A stretch of DNA of 64,000 nucleotides from Pseudomonas graminis. GTDB taxonomy: Bacteria > Pseudomonadota > Gammaproteobacteria > Pseudomonadales > Pseudomonadaceae. The notes under the pieces are model-generated. The model was not told where the DNA came from and made no database searches. It worked only from the letters and a program-made list of their open reading frames with translations. The translations under genes were made by a program, and so were the position numbers. This document shows positions 9,752-18,900 of the stretch, piece by piece; position 1 is the stretch's first letter, and each line of letters starts with the position of its first letter. The stretch covers positions 1 through 64,000 of the forward strand of contig NZ_FOHW01000014.1 in assembly GCF_900111735.1 (NCBI RefSeq). Direction: 5' to 3'.

Positions 9752-12289
9752 CTATTCGACTGAAGTGCCAATTGAAGTGCTCAACGAAGTGCTGAGTGAA
9801 GCAGTGCCTCGGCGATCGTCGAAAAACGGCTTGTCCCCTGCAACTCGCGCCGATGCGCGCGGAATATTGGCATCGTCGTTTCCCGCTGCGTCGATGAACC
9901 AGTAGCAGTGGCGAACGGCGCGGGTGATCGCCACATAGGCCAGGCGCAACACCTCATCCTTCTGCGCGTTGTCGAACGCTTCCAGATCCCCTTCCCGACC
10001 CAGACCCGCCAGCTGATAGACCTGATTCTTGTACGGCGACTGCGTCAGATGCTGGCAGTCACCGAGCAGAAACACCGCGTCTGCCTGCAGGCCCTTGGCG
10101 CTGTGGTAGGTCAGTTGCTTCAGGCGACGGTCCTGGGGCGGCAGCCTGTAATCGGCATCGGCGAGGGCCTGCAAGGCTTCCGGCAGGCGGCTGCGTTCAC
10201 TGCCTTTGCGGTACAGCAGCAGCACCGAGTCGCCGGCGTTGTAATGTTGCGTCAGGCTGGCCAGCAAACGGTCATCGTCGCGGTCCAGTACGGTCACCGG
10301 CACCAGCTCCTGCTCAGCGCCGCTGGCGCGGGCCTTTTTGCCGCTGATCGCCGGCGCAGCGCGCACGATATGTTCGGCGGCGTCGATGATGTGCTGATGG
10401 CTGCGGAAGTTGTCGCTGAGCATGACCTTGGTGGTCGCGGGCGAGGAAAACTCCTTGGCAAACTCCATGAAGAATTTCGGCGAACTGCCGCGCCAGCCGT
10501 AGATCGATTGCCAGTCATCGCCCACGCACAACAGCGATGAACGCTGGGCACCGCGCCCGGCATGCAGCGCCGGGCCGCGACTGCGGATCTCGCGCAGACT
10601 CGCGCGGATCCACGAGACGATCTGCGGCGAGACGTCCTGAAACTCATCAATCATCAAATGCGACAGCGGTCGCAAGCCTGCATCGCTGACCAGCTTGAGG
10701 TTCTCCGGCGAGTTTTCACCGAACAGCGAGAACATCCGGTTATAGGTCATCACCGGCGGTGACTGGTCCAGCAAGTGATTCTCGAAGGCCTTCCAGAACA
10801 GGCTCAGCGCCTCGAAGAAAAACCGGTCAGGGTCCTGATCCGAGAAGCTCATCTGCGCCACGGCGTCCGGCACGTCCAGCCCGAGGTTTTCGATGAAACT
10901 GGCGGCAGCCACGAAACAGTCCAGCAGCGGCGCCGCGCTCAGCTCGCCTTTGACTTTGTAATCGAACCCCGGACCCGCCACGGCCGCGCCGGACAAAGAC
11001 TGCATCATGCCCCGCGAGGCCTGGTAATTTTCCAGCCAGATGACCGGCTTGCGGCAGAACGCCTGAAACAGCGTGCGCTTGATCACCCACTCGGCCCACA
11101 CCGGCAACTTGGCGTCCGGGCGACGCAGGTGCTGGTCTTCGCTCGGGTCGAAGCCAAGGACAATCCAGGCATCCAGCTCGGCGGCATATCCGTGGACGTG
11201 GAAGGTCAGGCCGCTGACTTCGACCGTCTGGCGCATCGGCTCGACGCCCTGAATCGGCCACGCGCCGGCGCGAATCCACAGGTCTTCGATGACGTCGCAC
11301 AGTTCCTCGTCGCGCTTGGACGACAGGCCCATCACGGTGATGCGCTTCTGCACGTCCGGATGATCGCGGTCCAGTTCCTTCAGTTGCAGGGACTGCCGGT
11401 ACAAGGGCGCCATGACTTCACGAAAGCGCGGATTGGCGGCGTACAGATCGCGGTAGCAGAGGTTCAACTGTTGGCGCTGGGCGTCATTGATGCGCAAGTC
11501 AAAAGGGTTGCTGTCGGCGCTGTCGTCGAACAGCTGGCCGGACTGGCTGCTGAGGTTCTCGAAGGCCTGCAACTGCTCGAAACCCGGCAGGCTGCGCACC
11601 AGCGGCAGGATGCGCGAATGGAACGTGCGCACCACCTCGCGGGCCTGACGCAGGGTCAGCTCATGCCCCCACAGCGCCATGATCTCGATGAGCTTGTTGA
11701 TGAAATCCTTGCGCGACTCGCGGGTAAAGGTCACCACGGTCATGGCGTCCAGCTCGAAGCCCAGGTAGTGGTTCAGCAGCAGCACGCGCAACACCAGCGA
11801 CGTCGACTTGCCCGCCCCGGCGCCGGCGATCACGTAGGTCGACGGGTTGTCACTGAAAATCATCTTCCACTGAGCGGTGGTAGGTTGCGCGTGAGCAGGC
11901 AGCTTCTCGGCGACGTCTGCCTTGATCCGCTTTTTCAGCTCGTTGGTCAGCGCCAGCCGCCAGTCGTCGAACAGGTGATCGTCAACCCGTGGACCGCGGT
12001 GCTCAAGGGACCGGGTGTCGCGAATCACCAGCACCTGACGGCCTTCTTCAATGCCATCCAGATGACCTTCGGCGTAACCCTCGTTCATGCCCTCGGCATG
12101 GCCATTGAGGTAGCCATCGGCGTGGCCCTGGTGCCACGACGGCACGTGCTGCGCCTGCATGCGCGACAAGCCCCCGCCCATCATGCGGGCCATGAGCCGT
12201 TTGAAGAACGGCAGGCGTTCGGGGGTGTTCAGGTCGGGCGGCAGCGGGTTTGGCTCGGTGGGTAGCTCGGCGGAAAAATCGTGCGGCAC
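9752..12289 (-). CDS. UvrD/Rep-type superfamily 1 DNA helicase with Gly/His-repeat N terminus
   Basis: An 845-residue SF1A helicase. Motifs seen: Walker A AGAGAGKST (about residue 155), motif Ia VVTFTRESRKDF, motif II MIDEFQDVSPQ, motif III VGDDWQSIYGWRGS, motif IV LSDNFRS, and late motifs TYHSAKGLQADAVFLL and YVAITRA. These indicate 3'-5' ATP-dependent unwinding in repair or replication restart, closest in layout to helicase IV. Residues about 53-85 hold imperfect repeats of the form G-H-x-x-G-Y/M-x-x-G/E, unusual for the family. The start is GTG at 12289, preceded by GGAG. Confidence 0.88.
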   Translation of the reverse strand: MPHDFSAELPTEPNPLPPDLNTPERLPFFKRLMARMMGGGLSRMQAQHVPSWHQGHADGYLNGHAEGMNEGYAEGHLDGIEEGRQVLVIRDTRSLEHRGPRVDDHLFDDWRLALTNELKKRIKADVAEKLPAHAQPTTAQWKMIFSDNPSTYVIAGAGAGKSTSLVLRVLLLNHYLGFELDAMTVVTFTRESRKDFINKLIEIMALWGHELTLRQAREVVRTFHSRILPLVRSLPGFEQLQAFENLSSQSGQLFDDSADSNPFDLRINDAQRQQLNLCYRDLYAANPRFREVMAPLYRQSLQLKELDRDHPDVQKRITVMGLSSKRDEELCDVIEDLWIRAGAWPIQGVEPMRQTVEVSGLTFHVHGYAAELDAWIVLGFDPSEDQHLRRPDAKLPVWAEWVIKRTLFQAFCRKPVIWLENYQASRGMMQSLSGAAVAGPGFDYKVKGELSAAPLLDCFVAAASFIENLGLDVPDAVAQMSFSDQDPDRFFFEALSLFWKAFENHLLDQSPPVMTYNRMFSLFGENSPENLKLVSDAGLRPLSHLMIDEFQDVSPQIVSWIRASLREIRSRGPALHAGRGAQRSSLLCVGDDWQSIYGWRGSSPKFFMEFAKEFSSPATTKVMLSDNFRSHQHIIDAAEHIVRAAPAISGKKARASGAEQELVPVTVLDRDDDRLLASLTQHYNAGDSVLLLYRKGSERSRLPEALQALADADYRLPPQDRRLKQLTYHSAKGLQADAVFLLGDCQHLTQSPYKNQVYQLAGLGREGDLEAFDNAQKDEVLRLAYVAITRAVRHCYWFIDAAGNDDANIPRASARVAGDKPFFDDRRGTASLSTSLSTSIGTSVE

Positions 12290-12566
12290 GCGGGCTCCGG
12301 ATATCAGCGTTTTCGACAGGGCGCCTATGGTCGCCCCATTCGTCGTTCAGCTCCAGTGAAATGCTTTGCCGTCAGGGAGTTAGCCGATAAAGGGCACGTT
12401 CTTTATCGCCTGCACACATCGAAAAACATCGAATTAACCGATTGCATTCATGCAGAACTTACGCTTTTTATCGATAATTAGTTGATAGATCATTGCCCCA
12501 TCGACTGACAAGTCATCACCAGCGGCGCCCTGCCACAGGCCCGGCCCTGCTACGGAGGAAGTGATC
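12290..12566. other. Divergent promoter region
   Basis: 277 bases separate the helicase gene (minus) from the pirin gene (plus). The part around 12400-12500 is AT-rich. No repeat or small gene was recognised. Confidence 0.45.
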
Positions 12567-13262
12567 ATGCTGCAACTTCGACCTTTCAAATCCCTTGGCG
12601 GCGCAGACCACGGCTGGCTGAACGCCCATCACCATTTCTCGTTCGCCAGTTATTACGACGAGAGCCGGATGAACTGGGGCCAGCTACGGGTGTGGAACGA
12701 TGACGTGATTGAAGCCGGCACGGGCTTCCCGCGTCACCCGCACCGGGACATGGAGATCATCACTTATGTGCGTGAGGGCGCCATCACTCATGAGGACAGC
12801 CTGGGCAACCGTGGCCGTACCGAAGCCGGCGATGTGCAGGTGATGAGTGCCGGCACGGGTGTGGCGCACAGTGAATACAATCTGGAGTCGAAGGAGACGC
12901 GCATTTTCCAGATCTGGATCATGCCGGACGAGGTGGGTGCTCCGCCGTCCTGGGGCGCCAAGCCGTTTCCGAAAGGCGACCGCGAAGGTTTCGTGACGCT
13001 GGCAAGCGGCAAGGCGGATGACGATATCGAGCTGCGGATTCGGGCCAATGCCCGGTTGGTGGCGGCGAATCTGAAGGCCGGTGAGTCCGCTGAGTACGTG
13101 CTGGATGCGGGCCGCCGGGCTTATCTGGTGCCTGCGACGGGCGTTATCGAGGTCAACGGCGTTCGTGCTGAATCGCGGGATGGTGTGGCGGTTGAGGATG
13201 AGCGTGTGTTGCGGGTGACGGCCCTCGAAGACAGCGAGATTGTCCTCGTGGATGTGGCTTGA
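12567..13262 (+). CDS. Pirin family protein (YhhW-like)
   Basis: A 231-residue bicupin, the same length as E. coli YhhW, a quercetin 2,3-dioxygenase. The N-terminal cupin holds the metal-binding pattern GFPRHPHRDMEIITYVREG with its paired histidines, and GTGVAHSEYN supplies the remaining histidine and glutamate. The C-terminal cupin begins near residue 150. Pirins bind Fe or other metals, and the physiological substrate is unknown. The start at ATG 12567 is 8 bases after GGAGG. A GTG at 12561 is too close to that site. Confidence 0.9.
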   Translation: MLQLRPFKSLGGADHGWLNAHHHFSFASYYDESRMNWGQLRVWNDDVIEAGTGFPRHPHRDMEIITYVREGAITHEDSLGNRGRTEAGDVQVMSAGTGVAHSEYNLESKETRIFQIWIMPDEVGAPPSWGAKPFPKGDREGFVTLASGKADDDIELRIRANARLVAANLKAGESAEYVLDAGRRAYLVPATGVIEVNGVRAESRDGVAVEDERVLRVTALEDSEIVLVDVA

Positions 13263-13271
13263 AAAGCGGTA

Positions 13272-13598
13272 GATCAAGATCAAGGGCGTCTGCCTAAGGG
13301 CAGACTGTTTCGCCTTCGGCGACTTACTTTTGAAAAGCACCAAAAGTAAGCAAAAGTGCCTGCTCCTGGTTTGGCCCCTCGTTCCTCGGGGTTCCTTCAC
13401 TCCGGTCCCGCTCCGTGGGCCCGCCGCCATCCGCCATCCATGGCGGGGGGCGGCTCTCGCGGCATCCATGCCGCTCGGCCCACTCCGCGAAACCTCCATT
13501 CAGCCTGCACCAAAGTCGCGATTGGCGGTGTTTGGGATTTTTGTGTTCAAAGATCAAGAGCAGATCAAGGGCTTCACGGCTAAAGCCGGTCCTACAGT
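13272..13598 (-). repeat. Long composite repeat, copy B (inverted)
   Basis: The reverse-complement copy of the element at 13776-14095. It begins with the complement of the tail block (AGGGCGTCTGCCTAAGGGCA) next to the pirin stop codon and ends with a REP half at 13571-13596. Copies B and C form two arms of about 320 bp, inverted relative to each other and separated by about 177 bases. Internal differences from copy C are mostly substitutions and short indels. Confidence 0.87.
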
Positions 13599-13620
13599 GG
13601 AGATCGCCGCCGCTCTTTCT

Positions 13621-13750
13621 GATCGTTCCCACGCTCCGCGTGGTAACGCCGCCCCGGACGCTCTGCGTCCTGCAGACGACGCGCGTCCAGTTTGCAGAAC
13701 TGACGCGGAGCGTCACGGGATACATTCCCACGCGGAGCGAGGGAACGATC
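13621..13750. repeat. Palindromic element of the P. syringae DUF1534-associated type
   Basis: The 130-bp element is bounded by perfect inverted ends GATCGTTCCC and GGGAACGATC. Inside are CACGCTCCGCGTGG, GACGCTCTGCGTCC, GACGCGGAGCGTC and CACGCGGAGCGAGG, a series of short palindromes. Similar sequence in P. syringae genomes is often translated as small DUF1534 proteins. I treat these as repeat-derived, not real genes. It occupies the loop between long-repeat copies B and C. A half copy lies at 18350-18400. Confidence 0.75.
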
Positions 13751-13775
13751 AAACCATAAGCTGACACGCCGCGCC

Positions 13776-14095
13776 CTTGTAGGACCGGCTTTAGCCGGGA
13801 AGCTTTTGCTTTTGCTTTTGATCTTCTACGCGGTAGTCCAAACACCACAAATCGCGACTTGGGTGCAGGCTGAACGCAGGTTTCGCGGAGTGGGCCGAGC
13901 GGCATGGATGCCGCGAGAGCCGCCCCCCCGCCATGGATGGCGGATGGCGGCGGGCCCACGGAGCGACACCGGAGTGAAGGAACCCGACGAAGTCGGGCCC
14001 AACCGAGAGCAGGCACTTTTGCTTACTTTTGGTGCTTTTCAAAAGTAAGTCGCCGAAGGCGAAACAGTCTGCCCTTAGGCAGACGCTCTTGATCT
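13776..14095 (+). repeat. Long composite repeat, copy C
   Basis: It starts with a REP half (TAGGACCGGCTTTAGCCGGG at 13779-13798), followed by the body shared with copies A, B and D, and ends with CGCCGAAGGCGAAACAGTCT and the GGCAGACGCTCTTGATCT tail at 14095. This is 8 bases from the pgm stop codon. The element is thus REP plus a roughly 290-bp body plus a tail block. Short open frames in it are repeat-derived. Confidence 0.87.
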
Positions 14096-14103
14096 ACGTA
14101 CCT

Positions 14104-15747
14104 TCAAGGCGCTATCGCGCCGTCAACGAGCACTTGCGCCTCTTCGACCAAACGCTTGAGGTGATCCTCGCCCTTGAAGCTCTCGGCATAGATCTTGTAA
14201 ATATCCTCAGTCCCCGACGGCCGCGCGGCGAACCAGCCGTTCTCGGTAATGACCTTCAAGCCACCAATCGCCTGATCATTGCCCGGCGCCTTGCTCAGGA
14301 TGCTCTCAATCTTCTCCCCTGCCAGCTCCGTCGATGTCACCTGCTCCGGCGACAGTTTGCTCAACAGCGCCTTCTGCTCGAAATTGGCCTTCGCCTCAAC
14401 GCGGGTCGACACCGGCTCGCCCAACTCATCGGTCAGCGCCTTGTACATCTCGCTTGGGTCACGGCCTTTGCGCGCGCGGATCTCTGCGGCCAGCAATGCC
14501 GGGATCAAACCATCCTTATCCGTCGTCCAGACCGTTCCGTCACGACGCAGGAACGACGCACCGGCGCTTTCCTCACCGCCAAAGCCCAGCGAACCCTCGA
14601 ACAAGCCTTCGGCGAAGAACTTGAAGCCCACCGGCACTTCATACAAACGGCGGCCCAGACGCTGGGTCACGCGATCAATCATGCCGCTGCTGACCACGGT
14701 CTTGCCGACGGCCGCATCCGCACGCCATTCAGGACGGTTCTGAAACAGGTAATCGATGGACACCGCCAGGTAATTGTTCGGCGCCAACAGACCACCGGTT
14801 GGCGTGACGATGCCGTGGCGGTCGTGGTCAGGGTCGCAGGCGAAGGCCACCTGGAAGCGATCCTTCAGACCGATCAGGCTCTGCATCGCGAAATTGGACG
14901 ACGGGTCCATACGGATCTTGCCGTCCCAGTCCACGCTCATGAAGCGGAAGGTCGGGTCGACAAATTTGTTCACCACCTCCAGATTCAGGCCGTAGTGCTC
15001 ACCGATCGCCGACCAGTAATTCACGCCCGCCCCGCCCAGCGGATCAACGCCCAGGTGCAGGTTGGCGCCACGAATGGCGTCCATGTCGATGACGTTCTTA
15101 AGGTCCGCCACGTAGGTGTTGATGTAGTCGTGGCGATGAGTGGTGTCGGCGCGCAGGGCTTTTTCGTGGGTGATGCGCTGGACGTTGACGATGCGCTCGG
15201 CCAGCAATTCGTTGGCTTTGTTCTCGATCCACTTGGTGATGTGCGAATCAGCAGGGCCGCCGTTGGGCGGGTTGTACTTGAAGCCGCCGCTTTCCGGCGG
15301 ATTATGCGAAGGGGTGATGACGATGCCGTCGGCCAGACCGGTCGTGCGCCCGCGGTTGTAGCAGATGATGGCGTGGGAAATCGCCGGCGTCGGGGTGTAT
15401 TCATCACCCTCGGAAATCATCACGTTGACGCCGTTTGCCGCCAGCACTTCCAGCGCCGAAGCGGCCGCCGGGGTCGACAGCGCGTGTGTGTCGGCACCGA
15501 GGAACAACGGGCCGTCGATGCCGTTGGCCTGGCGGTACAGGCAGATCGCCTGACTGATGGCCAGCACGTGCCATTCGTTGAAACTCAATTCGAAGGAGCT
15601 GCCGCGGTGCCCGGAGGTACCGAAGGCAACACGCTGGGTCGCCACCGACGCGTCGGGCTGACCGGTGTAATAGGCCGTCACCAGACGAGGAAGATCGACC
15701 AGCAATTCTGCAGGCGCCAGTTTGCCCGCGAATGGACTGATACTCAT
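14104..15747 (-). CDS. pgm: Phosphoglucomutase (alpha-D-glucose phosphate-specific)
   Basis: A 547-residue phosphohexomutase interconverting glucose 1-phosphate and glucose 6-phosphate, close in length and sequence to E. coli Pgm. Features: [10 protein letters not shown] near residue 42, the phosphoserine loop [13 protein letters not shown] with Ser147, the metal loop [11 protein letters not shown], the sugar-binding [12 protein letters not shown], and the C-terminal phosphate-binding [10 protein letters not shown]. It is cytoplasmic and links glycolysis to UDP-glucose, trehalose/glycogen and envelope polysaccharides. It is transcribed alone and convergent with the pirin gene. Confidence 0.95.
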   Translation of the reverse strand: MSISPFAGKLAPAELLVDLPRLVTAYYTGQPDASVATQRVAFGTSGHRGSSFELSFNEWHVLAISQAICLYRQANGIDGPLFLGADTHALSTPAAASALEVLAANGVNVMISEGDEYTPTPAISHAIICYNRGRTTGLADGIVITPSHNPPESGGFKYNPPNGGPADSHITKWIENKANELLAERIVNVQRITHEKALRADTTHRHDYINTYVADLKNVIDMDAIRGANLHLGVDPLGGAGVNYWSAIGEHYGLNLEVVNKFVDPTFRFMSVDWDGKIRMDPSSNFAMQSLIGLKDRFQVAFACDPDHDRHGIVTPTGGLLAPNNYLAVSIDYLFQNRPEWRADAAVGKTVVSSGMIDRVTQRLGRRLYEVPVGFKFFAEGLFEGSLGFGGEESAGASFLRRDGTVWTTDKDGLIPALLAAEIRARKGRDPSEMYKALTDELGEPVSTRVEAKANFEQKALLSKLSPEQVTSTELAGEKIESILSKAPGNDQAIGGLKVITENGWFAARPSGTEDIYKIYAESFKGEDHLKRLVEEAQVLVDGAIAP

Positions 15748-15921
15748 GCGAAACCTCCGTGGATGAAAAATAGGGAAATGACAAGAAGAAAAGGTCCCGA
15801 CGAGGCGGGAAGCAACCTGAAACGCCGCCTGAAATGACAGTGCCGCGGCAGTTTACTGGCAGTTGGACCGTGGCGCTCGGCTATTGATCCATAACGTCCT
15901 GAGACAATTAACAGACGCTGA

Positions 15922-18252
15922 TCAGAGTTGCCACCACGCCGGCAACAGTTGCTGAATCTTGCGCTCGGCGAAACGATCGTCGATCAGCACTACTACGCCG
16001 CGATCCTCCACACCACGAATCACCCGACCCGCCGCCTGCACCACTTTCTGCATGCCGGGGTAGAGATAGGTGTAGTCGTAACCGGCACCGAATAACAGGC
16101 TCATGCGCTGCTTGAGTTGCTCGTTGACCGGGTTGATCTGCGCCAGACCCAAAGTGGCGATGAACGCCCCGATCAACCGCGCGCCCGGCAGGTCGATGCC
16201 CTCGCCGAAGGCCCCGCCCAGCACCGCAAAACCGATGCCCTGACTGGCCGGCGTAAAACGTTCGAGAAACGTCTGACGTTCGGTTTCCGCCATGCCCCGG
16301 GATTGCTTCCAGACGGGTACATCGGGGTGGCTGCGCTCCATCAAATCGGCCACTTGCTGCAGGTAATCGAAGCTGCTGAAAAACGCCAGATAATTGCCCG
16401 GCCGCGCCTCGAACTGCCGCGCCATCAGCTCGACGATGGGCGCCAGCGATGCCTGCCGATGGGTGTAGCGGGTGGAAATGCGGCTGACGATTTCCACGTC
16501 CAGCTGCGAGCGCTGGAACGGCGACTCGACGTCGACCCACGCCGTGGTGTCGGGCAGGCCCAGCAAGTCACGGTAGAAATGCCGTGGATTAAGGGTCGCG
16601 GAGAACAGCACCGCGCTGATCGCAGCGGTCAGACGGGGACGCACGAAACCCGCCGGCACGACATTGCGCAGGCACAGCCGGGACAGCGACTTGCTGCCCA
16701 GCTCACGCTTGCTGATGTCGAACAGGAAATGTTCGTCGAACAGCTCGGCGATGCGGCCGAACTGGATCGCCTCGAAATAGAAGCTCTGAAGCTCGCCGTT
16801 GGCCGCGTGGGGGTGCTCGTTGAAATAGTCGCCGAACGCCGTGATGCACAGATTGAGGCTGTTGAGAAATTTGGCCGGTGTGGCGGCGTAGGCCTGGTAA
16901 GGCGCGACTTGCTCCTTGTGCAGGGCGTTCCAGTCGCGGTTAAGCCGCTGCAAGGCTTTTTTCACCGGTACCGGCGCGCTCTGCCTTACCTGATTCATGC
17001 TGTGTTGATCGAGGGTCGCGCTGTACATCGACCGCGCCCGCTCGACCATGTTGTGGGCCTCGTCCACCAGCACCGCGACGCGCCACTGATTGAACTGACT
17101 GAGCCCGAACAGCATGCCGCTGAGGTCGAAATAGTAGTTGTAGTCGGCGATCACCACGTCCGACCAGCGCGCCAGCTCCTGGCTCAAATAATACGGACAG
17201 ACCTGATGACCCAGCGCGACCTCACGAACCCCCGCTTGGTCGAGCCACGGCTTGATCATTGCCTGGCTCCGCGCTGCGGGTAGGCGGTCATAAAAACCCT
17301 TGGCGAGCGGACATGAATCCCCGTTGCAGGCCTTGTCCGGGTATTCGCAGGCCTTGTCCCGCGCGACCATTTCCAGCACGCGCAGGCTCAACTCCGGCGC
17401 ACTTCGCCCGATCACGCTCAGCGCATCCAGCGCCAGCTTGCGCCCCGGGGTCTTGGCGGTCAGGAAAAACACCTTGTCCAGCTTGCGCGTGGGCGCGGCC
17501 TTGAGCATCGGGAACACGGTGCCGATGGTCTTGCCGATGCCAGTGGGCGCCTGGGCCATCAAGCAGCGTCCGGTGCTGACCGCCTTGTACACCGACTCGG
17601 CCAACGCCCGCTGTCCGGTACGAAAACCGGCGTGGGGAAACTTCAAAGCGCTGAGCCCATGGTCGCGGGCGTCGCGATGGGCCAATTCCTGCCGCGCCCA
17701 CTGCAGAAAGATTCCCGCCTGGGCCTCGAAAAACGCCTGCAACTCGGCTGCCGTGAAACGCTGCTGAATGAGGGTTTCCTGCTCACTGATGATGTTGAAA
17801 TACACCAGCGCCAGATTGACCTCGGCCAGCTGCAACTGCTGGCAAAGCAGCCAGCCATAGACCTTGGCCTGGGCCCAGTGCAGCTGTCGGTGGTTGGCGG
17901 GCAGGCTGCTCAACTCGCCGCGATAGGTCTTGATCTCCTCCAGCTGGTTCAGCGCAGCATCGTAGCCGTCCGCCCTGCCCCGAATCCTCAGTTCATGAAA
18001 CACCCCGCTCAACGCCACCTCGGACTGATACTGCGGCCCACGCCGCGCCGCCACCGTCCGATGCCCGGCAATCCCCTCCTGCGCCGTGGGCGACGGGGTA
18101 AACCGCAAATCCAGATCCCCCGCCTTCGCCGTGAACTCGCACAACTCCCGCACCGCCACCCGATACCCCGTTTCCGGATCGACAGCCGCCACCGCCGCAG
18201 GCTCGACGGAAGCTGCGCGGGTATCGGGGGAAATGCCGGGAATGGAAGTCAC
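15922..18252 (-). CDS. PD-(D/E)XK nuclease fused to a DinG/XPD-type iron-sulfur helicase
   Basis: A 776-residue protein. Residues about 30-200 look like a RecB/Cas4-type nuclease, with GRADGYDAALNQLEEIKTYR giving Asp95 and the ExK pair Glu106/Lys108. From about residue 205 it is a superfamily 2 Rad3/DinG helicase with Walker A QAPTGIGKT, four cysteines suited to an Fe-S cluster (CEYPDKACNGDSC and VCPYYL), the DEAH box VDEAHN, and C-terminal motifs around FAVLGGAFGEGIDLPG and QAAGRVIRG. It probably unwinds 5'-3' and cleaves DNA in repair. In many Pseudomonas a VRR-NUC gene lies next to such a gene; none is visible here. Confidence 0.85.
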   Translation of the reverse strand: MTSIPGISPDTRAASVEPAAVAAVDPETGYRVAVRELCEFTAKAGDLDLRFTPSPTAQEGIAGHRTVAARRGPQYQSEVALSGVFHELRIRGRADGYDAALNQLEEIKTYRGELSSLPANHRQLHWAQAKVYGWLLCQQLQLAEVNLALVYFNIISEQETLIQQRFTAAELQAFFEAQAGIFLQWARQELAHRDARDHGLSALKFPHAGFRTGQRALAESVYKAVSTGRCLMAQAPTGIGKTIGTVFPMLKAAPTRKLDKVFFLTAKTPGRKLALDALSVIGRSAPELSLRVLEMVARDKACEYPDKACNGDSCPLAKGFYDRLPAARSQAMIKPWLDQAGVREVALGHQVCPYYLSQELARWSDVVIADYNYYFDLSGMLFGLSQFNQWRVAVLVDEAHNMVERARSMYSATLDQHSMNQVRQSAPVPVKKALQRLNRDWNALHKEQVAPYQAYAATPAKFLNSLNLCITAFGDYFNEHPHAANGELQSFYFEAIQFGRIAELFDEHFLFDISKRELGSKSLSRLCLRNVVPAGFVRPRLTAAISAVLFSATLNPRHFYRDLLGLPDTTAWVDVESPFQRSQLDVEIVSRISTRYTHRQASLAPIVELMARQFEARPGNYLAFFSSFDYLQQVADLMERSHPDVPVWKQSRGMAETERQTFLERFTPASQGIGFAVLGGAFGEGIDLPGARLIGAFIATLGLAQINPVNEQLKQRMSLLFGAGYDYTYLYPGMQKVVQAAGRVIRGVEDRGVVVLIDDRFAERKIQQLLPAWWQL

Positions 18253-18349
18253 TGAAAAGGCTGGCCGTCGATCGGAACACTGGACGGACGTACAGATAAC
18301 AGCTCAAAGCGGTGGAGGCAAACGGAAATGGATTGGCGGACGGATTTCG

Positions 18350-18400
18350 GCGCAGAGCGCCAGGGGATGCGTTCCCACGCGGAGCGTGGGAACGATCAAT
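18350..18400. repeat. Half copy of the DUF1534-type palindromic element
   Basis: GCGTTCCCACGCGGAGCGTG followed by GGAACGATC matches the right half of the element at 13621-13750. The left half is missing. It lies upstream of the nuclease-helicase gene. Confidence 0.65.
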
Positions 18401-18445
18401 AAGCCAGCTTTAGTGATCAAAATTGATAGTGCATGAACTGGCCTC

Positions 18446-18537
18446 TTCCCGGCTAAAGCCGGTCCCACTAAAAAGCAGCGCGTGCAGTCAGTGAGAGTTG
18501 CGGCGACCTCGACTGTGGGACCGGCTTCAGCCGGGAA
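18446..18537. repeat. REP pair
   Basis: Inverted halves CTTCCCGGCTAAAGCCGGTC (18445-18464) and GGGACCGGCTTCAGCCGGGA (18517-18536) of the main REP family surround about 45 bases. The right half abuts long-repeat copy D, as it does for copies A and C. Confidence 0.85.
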
Positions 18538-18856
18538 GCTCTTGATCTGCTCAGCGCTTTTGATCTTCATACACAAAAAGCCCAGACACCACCAAACGCG
18601 ACTTTGGTGCAGGCCGAACGTAGACGACGCGCAGTGGGCCGAGCCGCATGGATGCGGCGAGAGCGCCGTCAGGACATGGATGTCCGTTCGGCGCGGGCCC
18701 ACGGAACGTCGTCGGAGTGAGGGTATTCCGACGAAGGAGGAACCCAACCGAGAGCAAGCACCCTTGGTTACTTGGGGATGGTGCGACTTTCGACTTTTCC
18801 AAGTAACTTGCCGAAGGCGAAACAGTCTGCCCCCAGGCAGACGCTCTTGATCTTAA
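18538..18856 (+). repeat. Long composite repeat, copy D
   Basis: The fourth copy of the roughly 300-bp element, in the same orientation as copies A and C. It is closest to copy A, sharing GAGCGCCGTCAGGACATGGA and the TTGGTTACTTGGGG block. The centre diverges (CGTCGTCGGAGTGAGGGTAT). It ends in the tail block and runs into the hexamer array at 18858. Confidence 0.85.
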
Positions 18857-18857
18857 G

Positions 18858-18892
18858 GATCTTGATCTTGATCTTGATCTTGATCTTGATCT
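18858..18892. repeat. Hexanucleotide tandem repeat (GATCTT)n
   Basis: About 5.8 perfect tandem copies of GATCTT, ending 8 bases before the stop codon of the minus-strand MocR gene. The array appears to have grown from the CTTGATCT end of long-repeat copy D. It is long enough to be slippage-prone. Confidence 0.9.
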
Positions 18893-18900
18893 AAAGGGAC

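Noticed and set aside
13618..13755. Possible DUF1534 small protein
   Set aside because: The frame corresponds to the palindromic element itself. In P. syringae such DUF1534 calls arise from the repeat and not from conserved genes.
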